Below, one piece after another: positions 47,833-56,238 of a stretch of 64,000 bases of DNA (within the stretch, counting starts at the first letter, position 1; every line of letters starts with the position of its first letter). Below the pieces are notes generated by a model. That model did no database searches and was not told the DNA's origin. It was given only the letters and a program-made list of their open reading frames with translations. Location: NCBI RefSeq assembly GCF_004216695.1, contig NZ_SGXC01000001.1, positions 1,054,001 to 1,118,000 on the forward strand, given 5' to 3'. The stretch is from Pigmentiphaga kullae (lineage in GTDB: Bacteria > Pseudomonadota > Gammaproteobacteria > Burkholderiales > Burkholderiaceae_B). The translations under genes were made by a program, and so were the position numbers.

Positions 47833-48502
47833 GATGTTTCTCCTTTCGGTTGAACAAGGTTCGCGCCCATCGCGTCCTTGTTGTGATCCGGCCGGCGGGG
47901 GACGGGCTGGCTGCACCGCTTGCGGTCGCAACGCAGTGGAGAGCCGGGAGGCGAAAAGAATTTGCTGCGCGAGGAAGCCGCGTAGCGGCGGGGAAATTGT
48001 TTTCGCCGGACGGTTGCAGCCATAAGCCCGAGGCGCAGCCGCGCCACCGCCAGGATTCACAACGAGACAAGGACGCCTTGGGCCGAACCGCTCCGAAAGG
48101 AGATGGGGCCGACTCGGCACCCCCGCCCGAAGGCTTCTCCGGCTCGCCCGCTGATGCGGGCCAGGTCAACCATCCGACGACAGGCGAGAACGCCCCCGCC
48201 GCACCTTGCGGCGCCGCTCTTGAGGCGTGGCGTGGAAGCTCCATAGCGATGCCGGGCGGGTTGTCCGTGAACCGTCCTTCGTGACGTGATGGGCAGGAAC
48301 CGCCAGCGTTGAGGACGGCACGCACCTGCACAACCTGTCGCAGCGAGCGCCAGCGTGTTCGCCAGCGCCCGTCCATCGCGGCGGGGCGCTGGCCGGGCCG
48401 ATCCGGCGCAGCCGGTTCGGCCGCATCGAGGGGCGCCAAGCATCGCGCGGCGGGGATAGCCCGCAGGGCTTTCCCCTGGAGGCAAGCGAAGCGCGCAGCG
48501 CC
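47833..48502 (-). ncRNA. Long conserved leader of DUF736 (leader family)
   Basis: A 670-bp stretch without a credible gene. Its far end (48396-48502) is nearly identical to 52742-52849, which lies at almost the same distance before DUF932. It contains a stem made of GGGGATAGCCC and GGGCTTTCCCC and the string GGCAAGCGAAGCGCGCAG that recurs in all leaders. A structured 5' leader RNA is likely; the radC-type ICE leader RNAs are the comparison to make. Confidence 0.45.
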
Positions 48503-48850
48503 GCAGGCGCGAAGGCGTGAGGGATTGAAGCCGAATGGCCGTGACGGCAAAGACGGCACGGGGCGTAGCCCGAAAGCCCGGCGGCGCTATGCGCCGACAC
48601 GCCCAGGCCGTTCCAGATTTCTAAGCAGGAAACGCGGACATGCCTCTGATGAAATGGGCGCGGCCCTACGCTGCGAGGTATGCACGCGGCAAGCCGAAAA
48701 CCGCTGGTGATTCCCGCGCACGGCGGGCGCTACGGCTTGCAGGCCCATACGGGCCTGCCATTACCGGGCGGGAAGCCCGGTCACGTCAACGCCGCCGTCT
48801 GAGCTGCCGCGAGGGCGGCGGCGTGCCGATTCGGCTGGTGGCCTTGAACA

Positions 48851-48922
48851 CCGGGCGCGGCCACTGCCGCGCCCGGATTTTTGCGTCCACCGCGCCCAGG
48901 ACGGAACGGCCTGGGCGCGGTG
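48851..48922. terminator. Two strong hairpins after the 69-residue gene
   Basis: Hairpin 1 (48888-48900 with 48910-48922, 13 bp) directly follows the stop at 48933 on the minus strand. Hairpin 2 (48851-48861 with 48866-48876, 11 bp) is followed on the plus strand by ATTTTTG, so it would stop plus-strand transcripts. Confidence 0.6.
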
Positions 48923-48932
48923 CTGATCGCGG

Positions 48933-49142
48933 TTATTCCTTCGTCTCGATGAGCCACCACACGGCACGCGGCAAGGCGCGGCCCGTGATGGGGTGAATGT
49001 CGGTGAGGTCGGCGCAGGCCGTCCAGCCCGAGGGCGGGCGGTAGCCGCGCACGTCGCCATCGCCGTTCCAACGGCGGGCGCGTACCGTGCCAGCGGCGTA
49101 GATCGCCGCCATGCGCGGGCGGCTAATGGTGGTGCGGGTCAT
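48933..49142 (-). CDS. Small hypothetical protein
   Basis: A 69-residue protein, basic N-terminus (MTRTTISRPRMAAIYAAGTV), then a tryptophan-rich C-terminal half (RRWNGDGDVRGYRPPSGWTA, AVWWLIETKE). It is 61 bp downstream of the parB-like gene, flanked by hairpins. Good codon use supports it. No family was recognised. Confidence 0.65.
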   Translation of the reverse strand: MTRTTISRPRMAAIYAAGTVRARRWNGDGDVRGYRPPSGWTACADLTDIHPITGRALPRAVWWLIETKE

Positions 49143-49161
49143 GGGGCTTCTCCTTCCAGCG

Positions 49162-49189
49162 AAGCGCCCCGGTCGAGGCCGGGGCGCTT
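49162..49189 (-). terminator. Hairpin after parB-like gene
   Basis: An 11-bp stem (AAGCGCCCCGG with CCGGGGCGCTT) on a 6-base loop, 14 bp after the stop of the ParB-like gene. No T-tract is present. Confidence 0.5.
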
Positions 49190-49203
49190 GCCTTCGGCGC
49201 GGG

Positions 49204-51255
49204 TCAAGCGGCCAGCGCCTCGGCGGGTTCATCCGCTATTGCCTCGGCATCCTCCGGGGCGTTCTGCTCCGGGCCTGCCTCTTGCGCGGCGTCCTGCGGG
49301 CCTGCGGCCTCGAAGATGGCGGGCATCCAGCCCGTGCCATCGGCCAGCCGCTCGGCTTCGCTGGCAATGTCGGCCTTCTTCAACTTCGCCAGCCGGTTGG
49401 CCTGCTCGGGTGCGTACTCGCCCACGGCATCCAGAATCACGGCCTTGGAAACGTGCTTGAAGTAGCCTTCTGCGGTCGGCTTCCACCATGCGGCCATGTC
49501 GAGGCCCACGGCCTGCGCCAGTTCCTCGCCGGGTTGCTGCACCGTGGCGCGGGGCGTCACCACGTCCACCGTGGAAGCCACGCACACGGCCAGCAGCCGC
49601 ACCAGTTCATCTTGCGACTTCGCCAGCAGCGCGGCGAACAGTTCGGCGCTGTCCTCCGGCAAGGCTTCACCTGCCACCTGTTGCAGTTCGCGCAGCGCCA
49701 CGGCAGCGGGCGATTCCGGCCAGTCCGGGGCCATGCCTTCCAGCCGGTCTTGCACCGTGAGGCGCACGCCGAGCGGCAGGCCATCGCCGTAGGCGTCGGG
49801 CTGCAAGACAGTCTGCACCATGCCATGCACCAGCGCGGCCAGCGCGACGTGCGGATGCCGCGCGACTTCGATTTGCAGCGCCGCCGTGCGGTGGGCACTC
49901 AACCGCTGCGCCAGCCGATCGGACAGGCTCGCGGCCTTGGGTGCGTCGTCGGCGTCCTCGTGCTCGTCGTTGGCGGCTTCGCCTTCGGTGTTGCCGAAAC
50001 CGCGCCGCAGCTTTTCCAGCGTGCGCAGCGCCTTGGCCTCGGCTTCGCGCAGCAGGCCGCGATGAATAACGGCCTCGCCGTTGCGGTCGATGGTGACGAT
50101 GGCACCGGCCACCTCGCGCACCTCGGGAGCGTAACCTTGCAAGGCGTCCTCCGCGTCTTGTAGTTCGCCGACCACCTGATCGCGCCGCTGTTCCAGTTTC
50201 TCGGCCTTGGCCTCGTCCTCGGCGTCGCAGGCTTCTTCCAGCTCGGCGTCGATCTTTTCGAGGCGGCTTTCCAGCGAGGCGATGCGGCGGGCCTCGCGGC
50301 TGGTCGGCTCACGGCGGTGGCGCGGGGCGTTCTGGAACGCCTGCCGTTCCTCGTAGGCCAGATGCGGCACGGCCTCCACCCATGCCCAACCCTCGGCGCG
50401 CACGTCCTCGGCCAGCGTTGCCAGCTTGTCGCGCACCAGCGTTTCCAGCACTGCGGTATCGGTCAGGTAGGTTCCGGCATCGCCTTCCGCGAACAGGTCG
50501 CGGCGGATGCCGCCGCCTGCCTGCCGGTAGGTGTTCAGTCCGACGAAGCGCACCAGCGCGTGCGCGGCGTCGATTTCGCGCTCGGTCAGGCGCTCGCGCA
50601 GCTTGGACGGGCTGCGCTGCCATTCCGGCGCACCATAGAACGCGGCTTCCTGCGCGGCGTGGTCGTCGGTGATGGTCAGGGCCATCAACTGTTCCAGCGT
50701 CACGCCACTGGCGCGATAGTCGGCCATGAGGCGCGGCGAGACATTCGCCAGCTTCAAGCGGCGCTGCACCACCAGCGGGGACACGCCGAAGTCGGCAGCA
50801 ATGTCCTCGATGGGGCGTCCTTCCTTGACCAGCGCGGCGAAGGCCGCGAACTGGTCGGCGGGGTGCATGTTCTCGCGCTGCACGTTCTCCGCAAGGCTGA
50901 CGGTGCGGGCGGAAGCGTCGGCCACCAGCAGGCACGGCACTTCGTAGTCGGCGGGAATGCGCTTCTTCTTCGCCAGCAGCTTCAAGGCGGTCAGGCGGCG
51001 ATCGCCGGCCACCACCTCGTAAGTCTCGCCATCGGCGGAAAGGATGACGATGAGGTTTTGCAGCAAGCCGATGCGGGCAATGCTCGCGGCCAGTTCGGGG
51101 ATGGACAGGCGCGGCATCTTGCGGGCGTTGCGCTTGGAGCGGCGCGGCAGCAACTGCGAGAGCGGAACCAGAATCAGGTTCTTGGACGGGTCGGCCATTT
51201 CCAGCGGGGCGGCGGCTTCGATGGCGACGGCTTCGGTTTTGAGTACGGCGTTCAT
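49204..51255 (-). CDS. parB: Large ParB/RepB/Spo0J family protein
   Basis: A 683-residue ParB-like protein. The ParB/Sulfiredoxin nuclease-type domain is near residues 30-130 (LSIPELAASIARIGLLQNLI, VVAGDRRLTALKLL, SLAENVQRENMHPADQFAAF), followed by an HTH (EDIAADFGVSPLVVQRRLKL). A long helical C-terminal half with a coiled coil (about 315-365) and an Ala/Glu-rich tail is unlike chromosomal ParB. ICE-borne proteins of this type may act in CTP-dependent DNA loading or regulation. It starts 75 bp after DUF932. Confidence 0.88.
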   Translation of the reverse strand: MNAVLKTEAVAIEAAAPLEMADPSKNLILVPLSQLLPRRSKRNARKMPRLSIPELAASIARIGLLQNLIVILSADGETYEVVAGDRRLTALKLLAKKKRIPADYEVPCLLVADASARTVSLAENVQRENMHPADQFAAFAALVKEGRPIEDIAADFGVSPLVVQRRLKLANVSPRLMADYRASGVTLEQLMALTITDDHAAQEAAFYGAPEWQRSPSKLRERLTEREIDAAHALVRFVGLNTYRQAGGGIRRDLFAEGDAGTYLTDTAVLETLVRDKLATLAEDVRAEGWAWVEAVPHLAYEERQAFQNAPRHRREPTSREARRIASLESRLEKIDAELEEACDAEDEAKAEKLEQRRDQVVGELQDAEDALQGYAPEVREVAGAIVTIDRNGEAVIHRGLLREAEAKALRTLEKLRRGFGNTEGEAANDEHEDADDAPKAASLSDRLAQRLSAHRTAALQIEVARHPHVALAALVHGMVQTVLQPDAYGDGLPLGVRLTVQDRLEGMAPDWPESPAAVALRELQQVAGEALPEDSAELFAALLAKSQDELVRLLAVCVASTVDVVTPRATVQQPGEELAQAVGLDMAAWWKPTAEGYFKHVSKAVILDAVGEYAPEQANRLAKLKKADIASEAERLADGTGWMPAIFEAAGPQDAAQEAGPEQNAPEDAEAIADEPAEALAA

Positions 51256-51333
51256 GGTGATGACTCCTTGCGGTTGGGATGCAGCAGCGAGAGAAGCGGC
51301 AAGGGCTGCTGCCTGCCCCTGCCGCGTGGGGAT

Positions 51334-52158
51334 TCAGGCTTTCAACTGGCGCAGGCCATCGGCCAGCAGCCACAGGGCGCGATTGAGGCGCACGCTTTGG
51401 TCGATGCCCTGCACGGGCCGGGTGGTCTGGCGGCGGCCATTCGCGGCGCGGGCGGACAGGCCGCCTTTGGTCAAGTTCTCCTGCGTGCGGTTGAACACGC
51501 TCCACAGGTCGCGGCGGTCGTCGTCGTGGCGGCGCGGCATCAGGATTTGCGATTCCGTGATGGGCGCGGGCTTGTCCTCGTCGTACTTCAATGCCAGCGC
51601 AGCGCGGGCGAACACTTCCGATTCCCCGGCGTCGAGCGTGATGGCGCGCATGGCATCGCGGGATTCCTGCGCCCGGTCGAAGCCGTGCAGGACTTCGTAA
51701 GCGCCTTCGATGACGTGCCCCGCTACGTCGCCCTTGTGGGGAACGCGCACGTTGGCCACGGTGTCGCCGCAGACAAGGCCATTGCTGCAAACGAAGCGGA
51801 ACATCCCGGCCAGCATCTGATAGCTGCTAGTGCCGTCATGGGAGTTCAGCAGGATGATTTCGTTGGCCTCGCGGCCGTTGATCTGGCTGGCGTGGCGCAG
51901 CCGGATCATGTGCTTCGTGTAGTCGCGGCGGTCGTCGTGGCGCACGCGGGTTTGCGTCACCATGAAAGGCTCGAAGCCTTCCCCGCGCAGTTCTTGCAGC
52001 ACGGTCGCGGTGGGGATGTAGCTGTACCGCTGCGAGCGGCTTTCGTGCGGGGCGTCCGCGAAGATGGACGGGGCCACGGCCCGGATTTGGTCATCGGACA
52101 AGGGACGTTCCGAACGCAGCACCGGGGAACGGGAAGCGAAGCGGGATGCGAGTTGCAT
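51334..52158 (-). CDS. DUF932 protein
   Basis: A 274-residue DUF932 (phage/plasmid-like) protein: YIPTATVLQELRGEGFEPFM, HMIRLRHA, EIILLNSHDGTSSYQMLAGM and FRFVCSNGLVCGD are family landmarks. Function is unknown; members occur on ICEs and phages, often near RadC- or antirestriction-type genes. It follows a 691-bp leader and precedes the ParB-like gene. Confidence 0.87.
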   Translation of the reverse strand: MQLASRFASRSPVLRSERPLSDDQIRAVAPSIFADAPHESRSQRYSYIPTATVLQELRGEGFEPFMVTQTRVRHDDRRDYTKHMIRLRHASQINGREANEIILLNSHDGTSSYQMLAGMFRFVCSNGLVCGDTVANVRVPHKGDVAGHVIEGAYEVLHGFDRAQESRDAMRAITLDAGESEVFARAALALKYDEDKPAPITESQILMPRRHDDDRRDLWSVFNRTQENLTKGGLSARAANGRRQTTRPVQGIDQSVRLNRALWLLADGLRQLKA

Positions 52159-52849
52159 GGCATTTCTCCTGACAAAGAAAAAAGGGTTTGCTGTTCACCG
52201 CACACCGGATTCCTAGATTCGGAAGCCCAGCCTTTCGGCTGTTCGGTGCGGTCGGCACGAGGAACCCGGTTGGCCCTGTTGCCACCGTCTTTCCTGAGTT
52301 CATCGCCCGCGACGGTCAGGAGCGCGCGAACGGGTGCCGTCAAGGAGGCAAGCGCAGGGTTGGTGCGGCCCGCAGGCGCAGCCGAGGACACGGCCCTGCG
52401 CGCCTTGACGGCACACGGGCGCGGGCTACAGTCGCGGTGAAGGTGATGAAGTCAGGGGAGACGGCTGGACATGGCAACGGCCCCTCAACACGCCGACCGC
52501 ACGGCAAGCGAAGCGCGCAGGCCCGGATCTAGGAATCCGGGCCGGAGGCGTCAGCCGAGCGGAGCGAGGGAACGATGGAAGCCCATCAGGGGCGAGACGC
52601 CGCAGGCGGCTCGATGCGCAACGCGCACGACAGCGCGACCGGCCACGTTTCTTGGCCGGGGACGCACAGCCTTCAAGGCTCGATGCACAAGCTCATGCGC
52701 CAGTCATCGGGAAACAGGTTCGACAGCGACTGCCGTGGTCTGGCCGATCCGGCGCAGCCGGTTCGGCGGTCTTTGAGGGGCGCCAAGCATCGCGCGGCGG
52801 GGATAGCCCGCAGGGCTTTCCCCTGGAGGCAAGCGCAGCGCGCAACGCC
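52159..52849 (-). ncRNA. Long conserved leader of DUF932 (leader family)
   Basis: A 691-bp region with no credible gene. It holds two repeat blocks: 52742-52849, nearly identical to 48396-48502, and 52503-52640, similar to 56086-56203 and 53761-53815. Shared strings include GGCAAGCGAAGCGCGCAGG, GGAGGCGTCAG and CACGACAGCGCGAC. Near the gene it also has an inverted repeat around GGATTCCTAGATTCGG (52206-52221). Probably transcribed as the 5' end of the DUF932 message. Confidence 0.45.
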
Positions 52850-52869
52850 CCGTCAGGGGCACTTAGGCA

Positions 52870-53148
52870 TCACGCCGAGTCGTCAGGACGCAGGCTGGAT
52901 TCCGCAACCGGCATCCAAGGCGAAGTCGAGTTCAGGTAGTAGCGCCTGCCACGCGCATACAGCCCCGAAGGCTCGGTAGGCTGGTAGAACCCGGTGACGC
53001 GGCGCCGGAACTGCGCGCCAAACTCGTTGGTGTAGATCACCGCGTCGCCGATCTTGAAGCGCAAGGGCTGACCGTTCTCCGGCGCGAACGGCTTGAGCGC
53101 ATCGTGTTGCGCCGTGATTTCGATGATGTAGTCGTGATGGCTGCTCAT
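52870..53148 (-). CDS. Small hypothetical ICE protein
   Basis: A 92-residue protein starting MSSHHDYIIEITAQHDALKP, with a beta-rich middle (FKIGDAVIYTNEFGAQFRRR, VTGFYQPTEPSGLYARGRRY). It lies 65 bp after the second DUF2958 gene on the same strand. The composition suggests a small barrel, but no family was recognised. Confidence 0.7.
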   Translation of the reverse strand: MSSHHDYIIEITAQHDALKPFAPENGQPLRFKIGDAVIYTNEFGAQFRRRVTGFYQPTEPSGLYARGRRYYLNSTSPWMPVAESSLRPDDSA

Positions 53149-53213
53149 GGCATTGATCTCCTGCGAAGGTTGGGAAAGCGCAAGGAGCGCCTTGCGGCGC
53201 TCCAAGGGCTGGT

Positions 53214-53564
53214 TCAGACGACGACACGCCCGACCAACCGGGCATCGCGCGCGTAGGCGCTCAACCGCTTCTCGGCGCGGAAAGACAGGTCGCGCTCGAT
53301 CGGCAGGCCCAGCCTGCCGCGCACGGTCGCCAGCTCGCCCAGGCTGACCCAGCCGATTTCCGGCATCCCCAGGCCCAGGTCGCAAAGACCAAAGGCGTGG
53401 TCGTGGTCATCGGGATCAATCTCGGTCAGCAGCCAGGTCGCGCCGGCATCCGGCGTGAACAGCTTGACGACGGGTGCCGGATCGAAGTCCGGGTTCTCCA
53501 AGGATTCGCGGCCGTTGGCCAGCAGCACGATGCGCTGCTCGTCAGTGATGAGTGCGTTGTTCAT
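53214..53564 (-). CDS. DUF2958 protein (copy 2)
   Basis: A 116-residue DUF2958 protein: APVVKLFTPDAGATWLLTEI, a DHDHAFGLCDLGLGMPEIGW core and RDLSFRAEKRLSAYARDARL end, collinear with the copy at 46556-46906. It is preceded by a leader of the repeated family. Two divergent paralogues on one element suggest separate roles or successive acquisition. Confidence 0.82.
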   Translation of the reverse strand: MNNALITDEQRIVLLANGRESLENPDFDPAPVVKLFTPDAGATWLLTEIDPDDHDHAFGLCDLGLGMPEIGWVSLGELATVRGRLGLPIERDLSFRAEKRLSAYARDARLVGRVVV

Positions 53565-53815
53565 GGTGAACTCCTGAAAGGTTGCCGGGCGGAATTGCCC
53601 GACCCTTCCGGGGCACGGCGCAGCGCAAGCAGTCAGGGGTCAACGACGGCCGCCAGAACGCAAGCGCCATCGGCGCGCAGCCCTTGACGGCGAGAACGCC
53701 GTGGCACGATGAAGGGGACAGCAAGACCGCCTCCCTCGCACCTCCACGCACGCGGTTTTTGGCAAGCGAAGCGCGCAGGCCCGAATAGCAATCCGGGCCG
53801 GAGGCATCAGCGATG
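53565..53815 (-). ncRNA. Conserved leader of DUF2958 copy 2 (leader family)
   Basis: About 250 bp that parallel 55887-56203 block by block: GGCAAGCGAAGCGCGCAGG, CACGCACGCGG, CAGCAAGACCGCC, GGCGAGAACGCCGT (a hairpin with GGCG and CGCC arms), GACGGCCGCCAG and GCAGTCAGGGGTC. Same order and close spacing in both copies. Confidence 0.5.
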
Positions 53816-53832
53816 TGAAAGGCGGGCAGTTC

Positions 53833-55143
53833 TTAAATGCGCGCCCAGTCCCGGTGCAGATCGTCAACGATCATGGGATGACGGTGCCCGCCTCGGTCTG
53901 CATGTTCGCGCAAGTGAGGATGATCTGGCGGTAGATCAGGGTGATCGTGGGCGATGTCGGAAGAATCACTAGCGGGCCAGAGCCACAGCGCCAGTCCCAC
54001 TCCGACAAGACCAATCAGCGACATGATGATGAAGGTCGATTGCAGCCCAAAGGCAGCGCCGAAGCGACCGGCCAAGGGATAGCAAATGAGCCAACACGCA
54101 TGGGAGAGGGCGAATTGCGCGGCAAAGACCGCGGGGCGATCCTCGGGGTGAGCGGAGCGGCGCAACAGCCGGCCGGAAGGTGTTTGCGCCACGCTGTAGC
54201 CGAAGCCGACCACCAACCAGATCACCACCAGAACGGCATATGTCGGAATCATTGCCCCGGCTGCCGTTCCCACAACCAGCATCGTCGCTCCCGCAATCAT
54301 GACAGGCCGATCAGCAATCTTGTCGAGCAGGCGAGGCAGCGCGAAGGCCGCAACCATCGACCCGCCTCCGAAGGCCGCCAGCGCCCACGCTACCTCGGAT
54401 TCGCCCAGGCCGAAGCGTGCCTTCACGATGACCACCGTGTTCACGATCACCATTGACCCCGCTGCTGCCACCGCGAGGCTGATCGCCAGCAGACCCCGAA
54501 GGCGCGGCGTGGCGAGGTAAATGCGCGTGCCCCGCGTAGTGCGATCCCATATGCCACGACGCGGGCCGGGAACGGTTGTGGGAAGCCTCACGCTGACCAC
54601 AAGCGCGGCTGACACGAGGAAGCCGAGAACCGTTCCGGCAAACAGGTTGTGGAAGCTGATGACCGTCAGTAGCGCGGCGGCCAGCATCGGGGAAATCAGG
54701 CTTTCCAAATCGTAGGCCAGCCGGGAAAGCGACAGTGCTTTCGTGTACTCGTCTTCGTCGGGAAGGATGTCCGGGATAGTGGCTTGAAAGGTCGGCGTGA
54801 AGCCTGCGGACGCCGCCTGCAAGACGAAGATCAGCAGATAGATTTGCCAGATTTCGCTGACAAAGGGCAGGCAGAGCGCAACGGATGCTCGTACTAGGTC
54901 AAGGGCAACGAGCAACGACCGTCGCGGCAGCCGGTCGGCGAACGCCTGCGCGACCGGGGCGACTCCGACATAGGCCAGCATCTTGATTGCGAGTGCCGTC
55001 CCGAGTACCGCGCCGGCATTCGCCCCGGCCAGATCGTAGGCAAGCAGGCCAAGGGCCACCGTCATCAGGCCGGTGCCGACAAGCGCAATCACCTGAGCGG
55101 CGAACAGGTGACGATAGGTACGGTTCTTCAGGACGGAGAGCAT
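53833..55143 (-). CDS. nreB: NreB-like MFS nickel exporter
   Basis: A 436-residue MFS protein with about twelve membrane helices and a histidine-rich cytoplasmic tail (HDHPDLPPDHPHLREHADRG, then HRHP), the hallmark of NreB-type nickel exporters. It would pump Ni(II) out of the cytoplasm. It starts 9 bp after the CsoR/RcnR-type regulator gene, and both follow one palindromic operator. An unrelated MFS exporter with a chance His tail is a less likely reading. Confidence 0.85.
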   Translation of the reverse strand: MLSVLKNRTYRHLFAAQVIALVGTGLMTVALGLLAYDLAGANAGAVLGTALAIKMLAYVGVAPVAQAFADRLPRRSLLVALDLVRASVALCLPFVSEIWQIYLLIFVLQAASAGFTPTFQATIPDILPDEDEYTKALSLSRLAYDLESLISPMLAAALLTVISFHNLFAGTVLGFLVSAALVVSVRLPTTVPGPRRGIWDRTTRGTRIYLATPRLRGLLAISLAVAAAGSMVIVNTVVIVKARFGLGESEVAWALAAFGGGSMVAAFALPRLLDKIADRPVMIAGATMLVVGTAAGAMIPTYAVLVVIWLVVGFGYSVAQTPSGRLLRRSAHPEDRPAVFAAQFALSHACWLICYPLAGRFGAAFGLQSTFIIMSLIGLVGVGLALWLWPASDSSDIAHDHPDLPPDHPHLREHADRGGHRHPMIVDDLHRDWARI

Positions 55144-55152
55144 CGGCGGGCC

Positions 55153-55410
55153 TCAGAGCAGTTTGGTCAGTGCCTTCATTTCGGTCAAAACGGAGTCTTC
55201 GTCATGGGCCAGGCAATGGTCGATGTGGTCGTGGATCAGGACGCGCTTTGCGGCCGTCACCGCGCTTTCCACCGCCGCGAGCTGGCGGGCGATGTCGAGA
55301 CAGGATTCGCCACTTTCGATCATCCCTATGACGTGCCGAAGATGACCATCGGCGCGTTTCAGCCGCTTCACGAGATCGGGATGGGTTGAGTGCTTGTGTG
55401 TCGCGTTCAT
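55153..55410 (-). CDS. nreA: NreA-like CsoR/RcnR family metal sensor
   Basis: An 85-residue all-helical CsoR/RcnR-type repressor. The metal-site positions are C37 (SGESCLDIA), H62 and C66 (HDHIDHC), with N-terminal histidines H5, H7 and H10. Cys-His-Cys is the CsoR pattern, but with an extra His it is also that of the nickel sensor InrS, which fits the nickel exporter downstream. The operator at 55421-55439 lies directly before its start. Confidence 0.87.
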   Translation of the reverse strand: MNATHKHSTHPDLVKRLKRADGHLRHVIGMIESGESCLDIARQLAAVESAVTAAKRVLIHDHIDHCLAHDEDSVLTEMKALTKLL

Positions 55411-55420
55411 GTGGCAATTG

Positions 55421-55439
55421 TATCCCCCCTGGGGGGATA
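55421..55439. promoter_or_regulatory. CsoR/RcnR-type operator of nreAB
   Basis: TATCCCCCC and GGGGGGATA, a perfect 9-bp inverted repeat around a single T, 10 bp upstream of the nreA start. G/C-tracts flanked by TA-rich ends are the known recognition feature of RcnR/CsoR proteins. Confidence 0.85.
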
Positions 55440-55493
55440 TGAAAATGTGCGCCGCCCGCGAAGGAGCGACGCACCGAAGGCCGCACGACGCAA

Positions 55494-55886
55494 TCAGCCC
55501 GCCGCCGGCGCTGTCATCGACTGCAACTGCTCGATCACGCCAGGCTCAACGAACACGCAAGCCTGCTCGTCCGCGATCGGCACGTTGAACACCTGCGCGA
55601 ACACCGTGCGCCGCAGATGGGCCAGCCGGCCGGTCCGGTATGCCTGCTCGGGCTTCATGCGCCCGCCAGCCTGCGACCCGCTGCGCTGCGGATCGCATTC
55701 GACCAGCGCGACAAAGCCATCGTCGGCCAGCTTCTGATGCTCGGGGCACAGGCCCCAGCCGGTCGCCGTGTGGCGCTCCATGCTCGCGCGCAGGCGCTTG
55801 TCCAGCAGGATCGCGCCGGTGTCGAACGCCGTGCCGCAGACCAGGCAAACGTGCTGTTCGAGGGAAACGTGTGATTTGTCGTTCAT
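55494..55886 (-). CDS. Cys-rich hypothetical ICE protein
   Basis: A 130-residue protein with a CLVCGTAFDTGAILLD motif near residue 14 and GLCPEHQKLADDGFVALVEC further on; the CxxC plus C-x2-H pattern suggests a small zinc site. The C-terminus (VFAQVFNVPIADEQACVFVE) looks beta-rich. GGAGA precedes the start. It is conserved in position on Tn4371-type elements as far as I recall; function unknown. Confidence 0.7.
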   Translation of the reverse strand: MNDKSHVSLEQHVCLVCGTAFDTGAILLDKRLRASMERHTATGWGLCPEHQKLADDGFVALVECDPQRSGSQAGGRMKPEQAYRTGRLAHLRRTVFAQVFNVPIADEQACVFVEPGVIEQLQSMTAPAAG

Positions 55887-56203
55887 GACGGTTCTCCGGT
55901 TGCAAGGGCGGAATTGCCCGGAACCGTCGCCCTCACGGCGCAGCGCAGCAGTCAGGGGTCGCAGACGGCCGCCAGGACGCAAGCGCGCAAGGCGCGCGCA
56001 GCCCTTGCACGGCGAGAACGCCGTGATACGGTGAAGGGACACAGCAAGACCGCCCCCTCACACCACCCCACGCACGCGGGTTTTTGGCAAGCGAAGCGCG
56101 CAGGCGCGGATCAGCGAGCCGGGCCGGAGGCGTCAGTGATGGAAGCCCGACAGGGGCGAGACTCGCGCAGCGAGGCTCGATGCGCAGCACGACAGCGCGA
56201 CGG
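55887..56203 (-). ncRNA. Conserved leader of the Cys-rich gene (leader family)
   Basis: A 317-bp gene-free region collinear with 53565-53815; the distal part (56086-56203) also matches 52503-52640. The CACGGCG/CGCCGTG hairpin around 56020 and the GGCAAGCGAAGCGCGCAGG string are clear. The 35 bp beyond it lead to the DUF1016 stop. Confidence 0.5.
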
Positions 56204-56238
56204 CGGCACGCCGGGACGCCCGACTGCTTGAGACAGGA

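Noticed and set aside
47850-48996. Plus-strand frames within the DUF736 leader region
   Set aside because: Poor codon use and Arg/Ala-rich low complexity; the region shares repeats with other gene-free leaders, so it is treated as non-coding.
50317-52440. 707-codon plus-strand open frame over parB/DUF932
   Set aside because: Antisense shadow of two well-supported genes and the leader; no recognisable domain.
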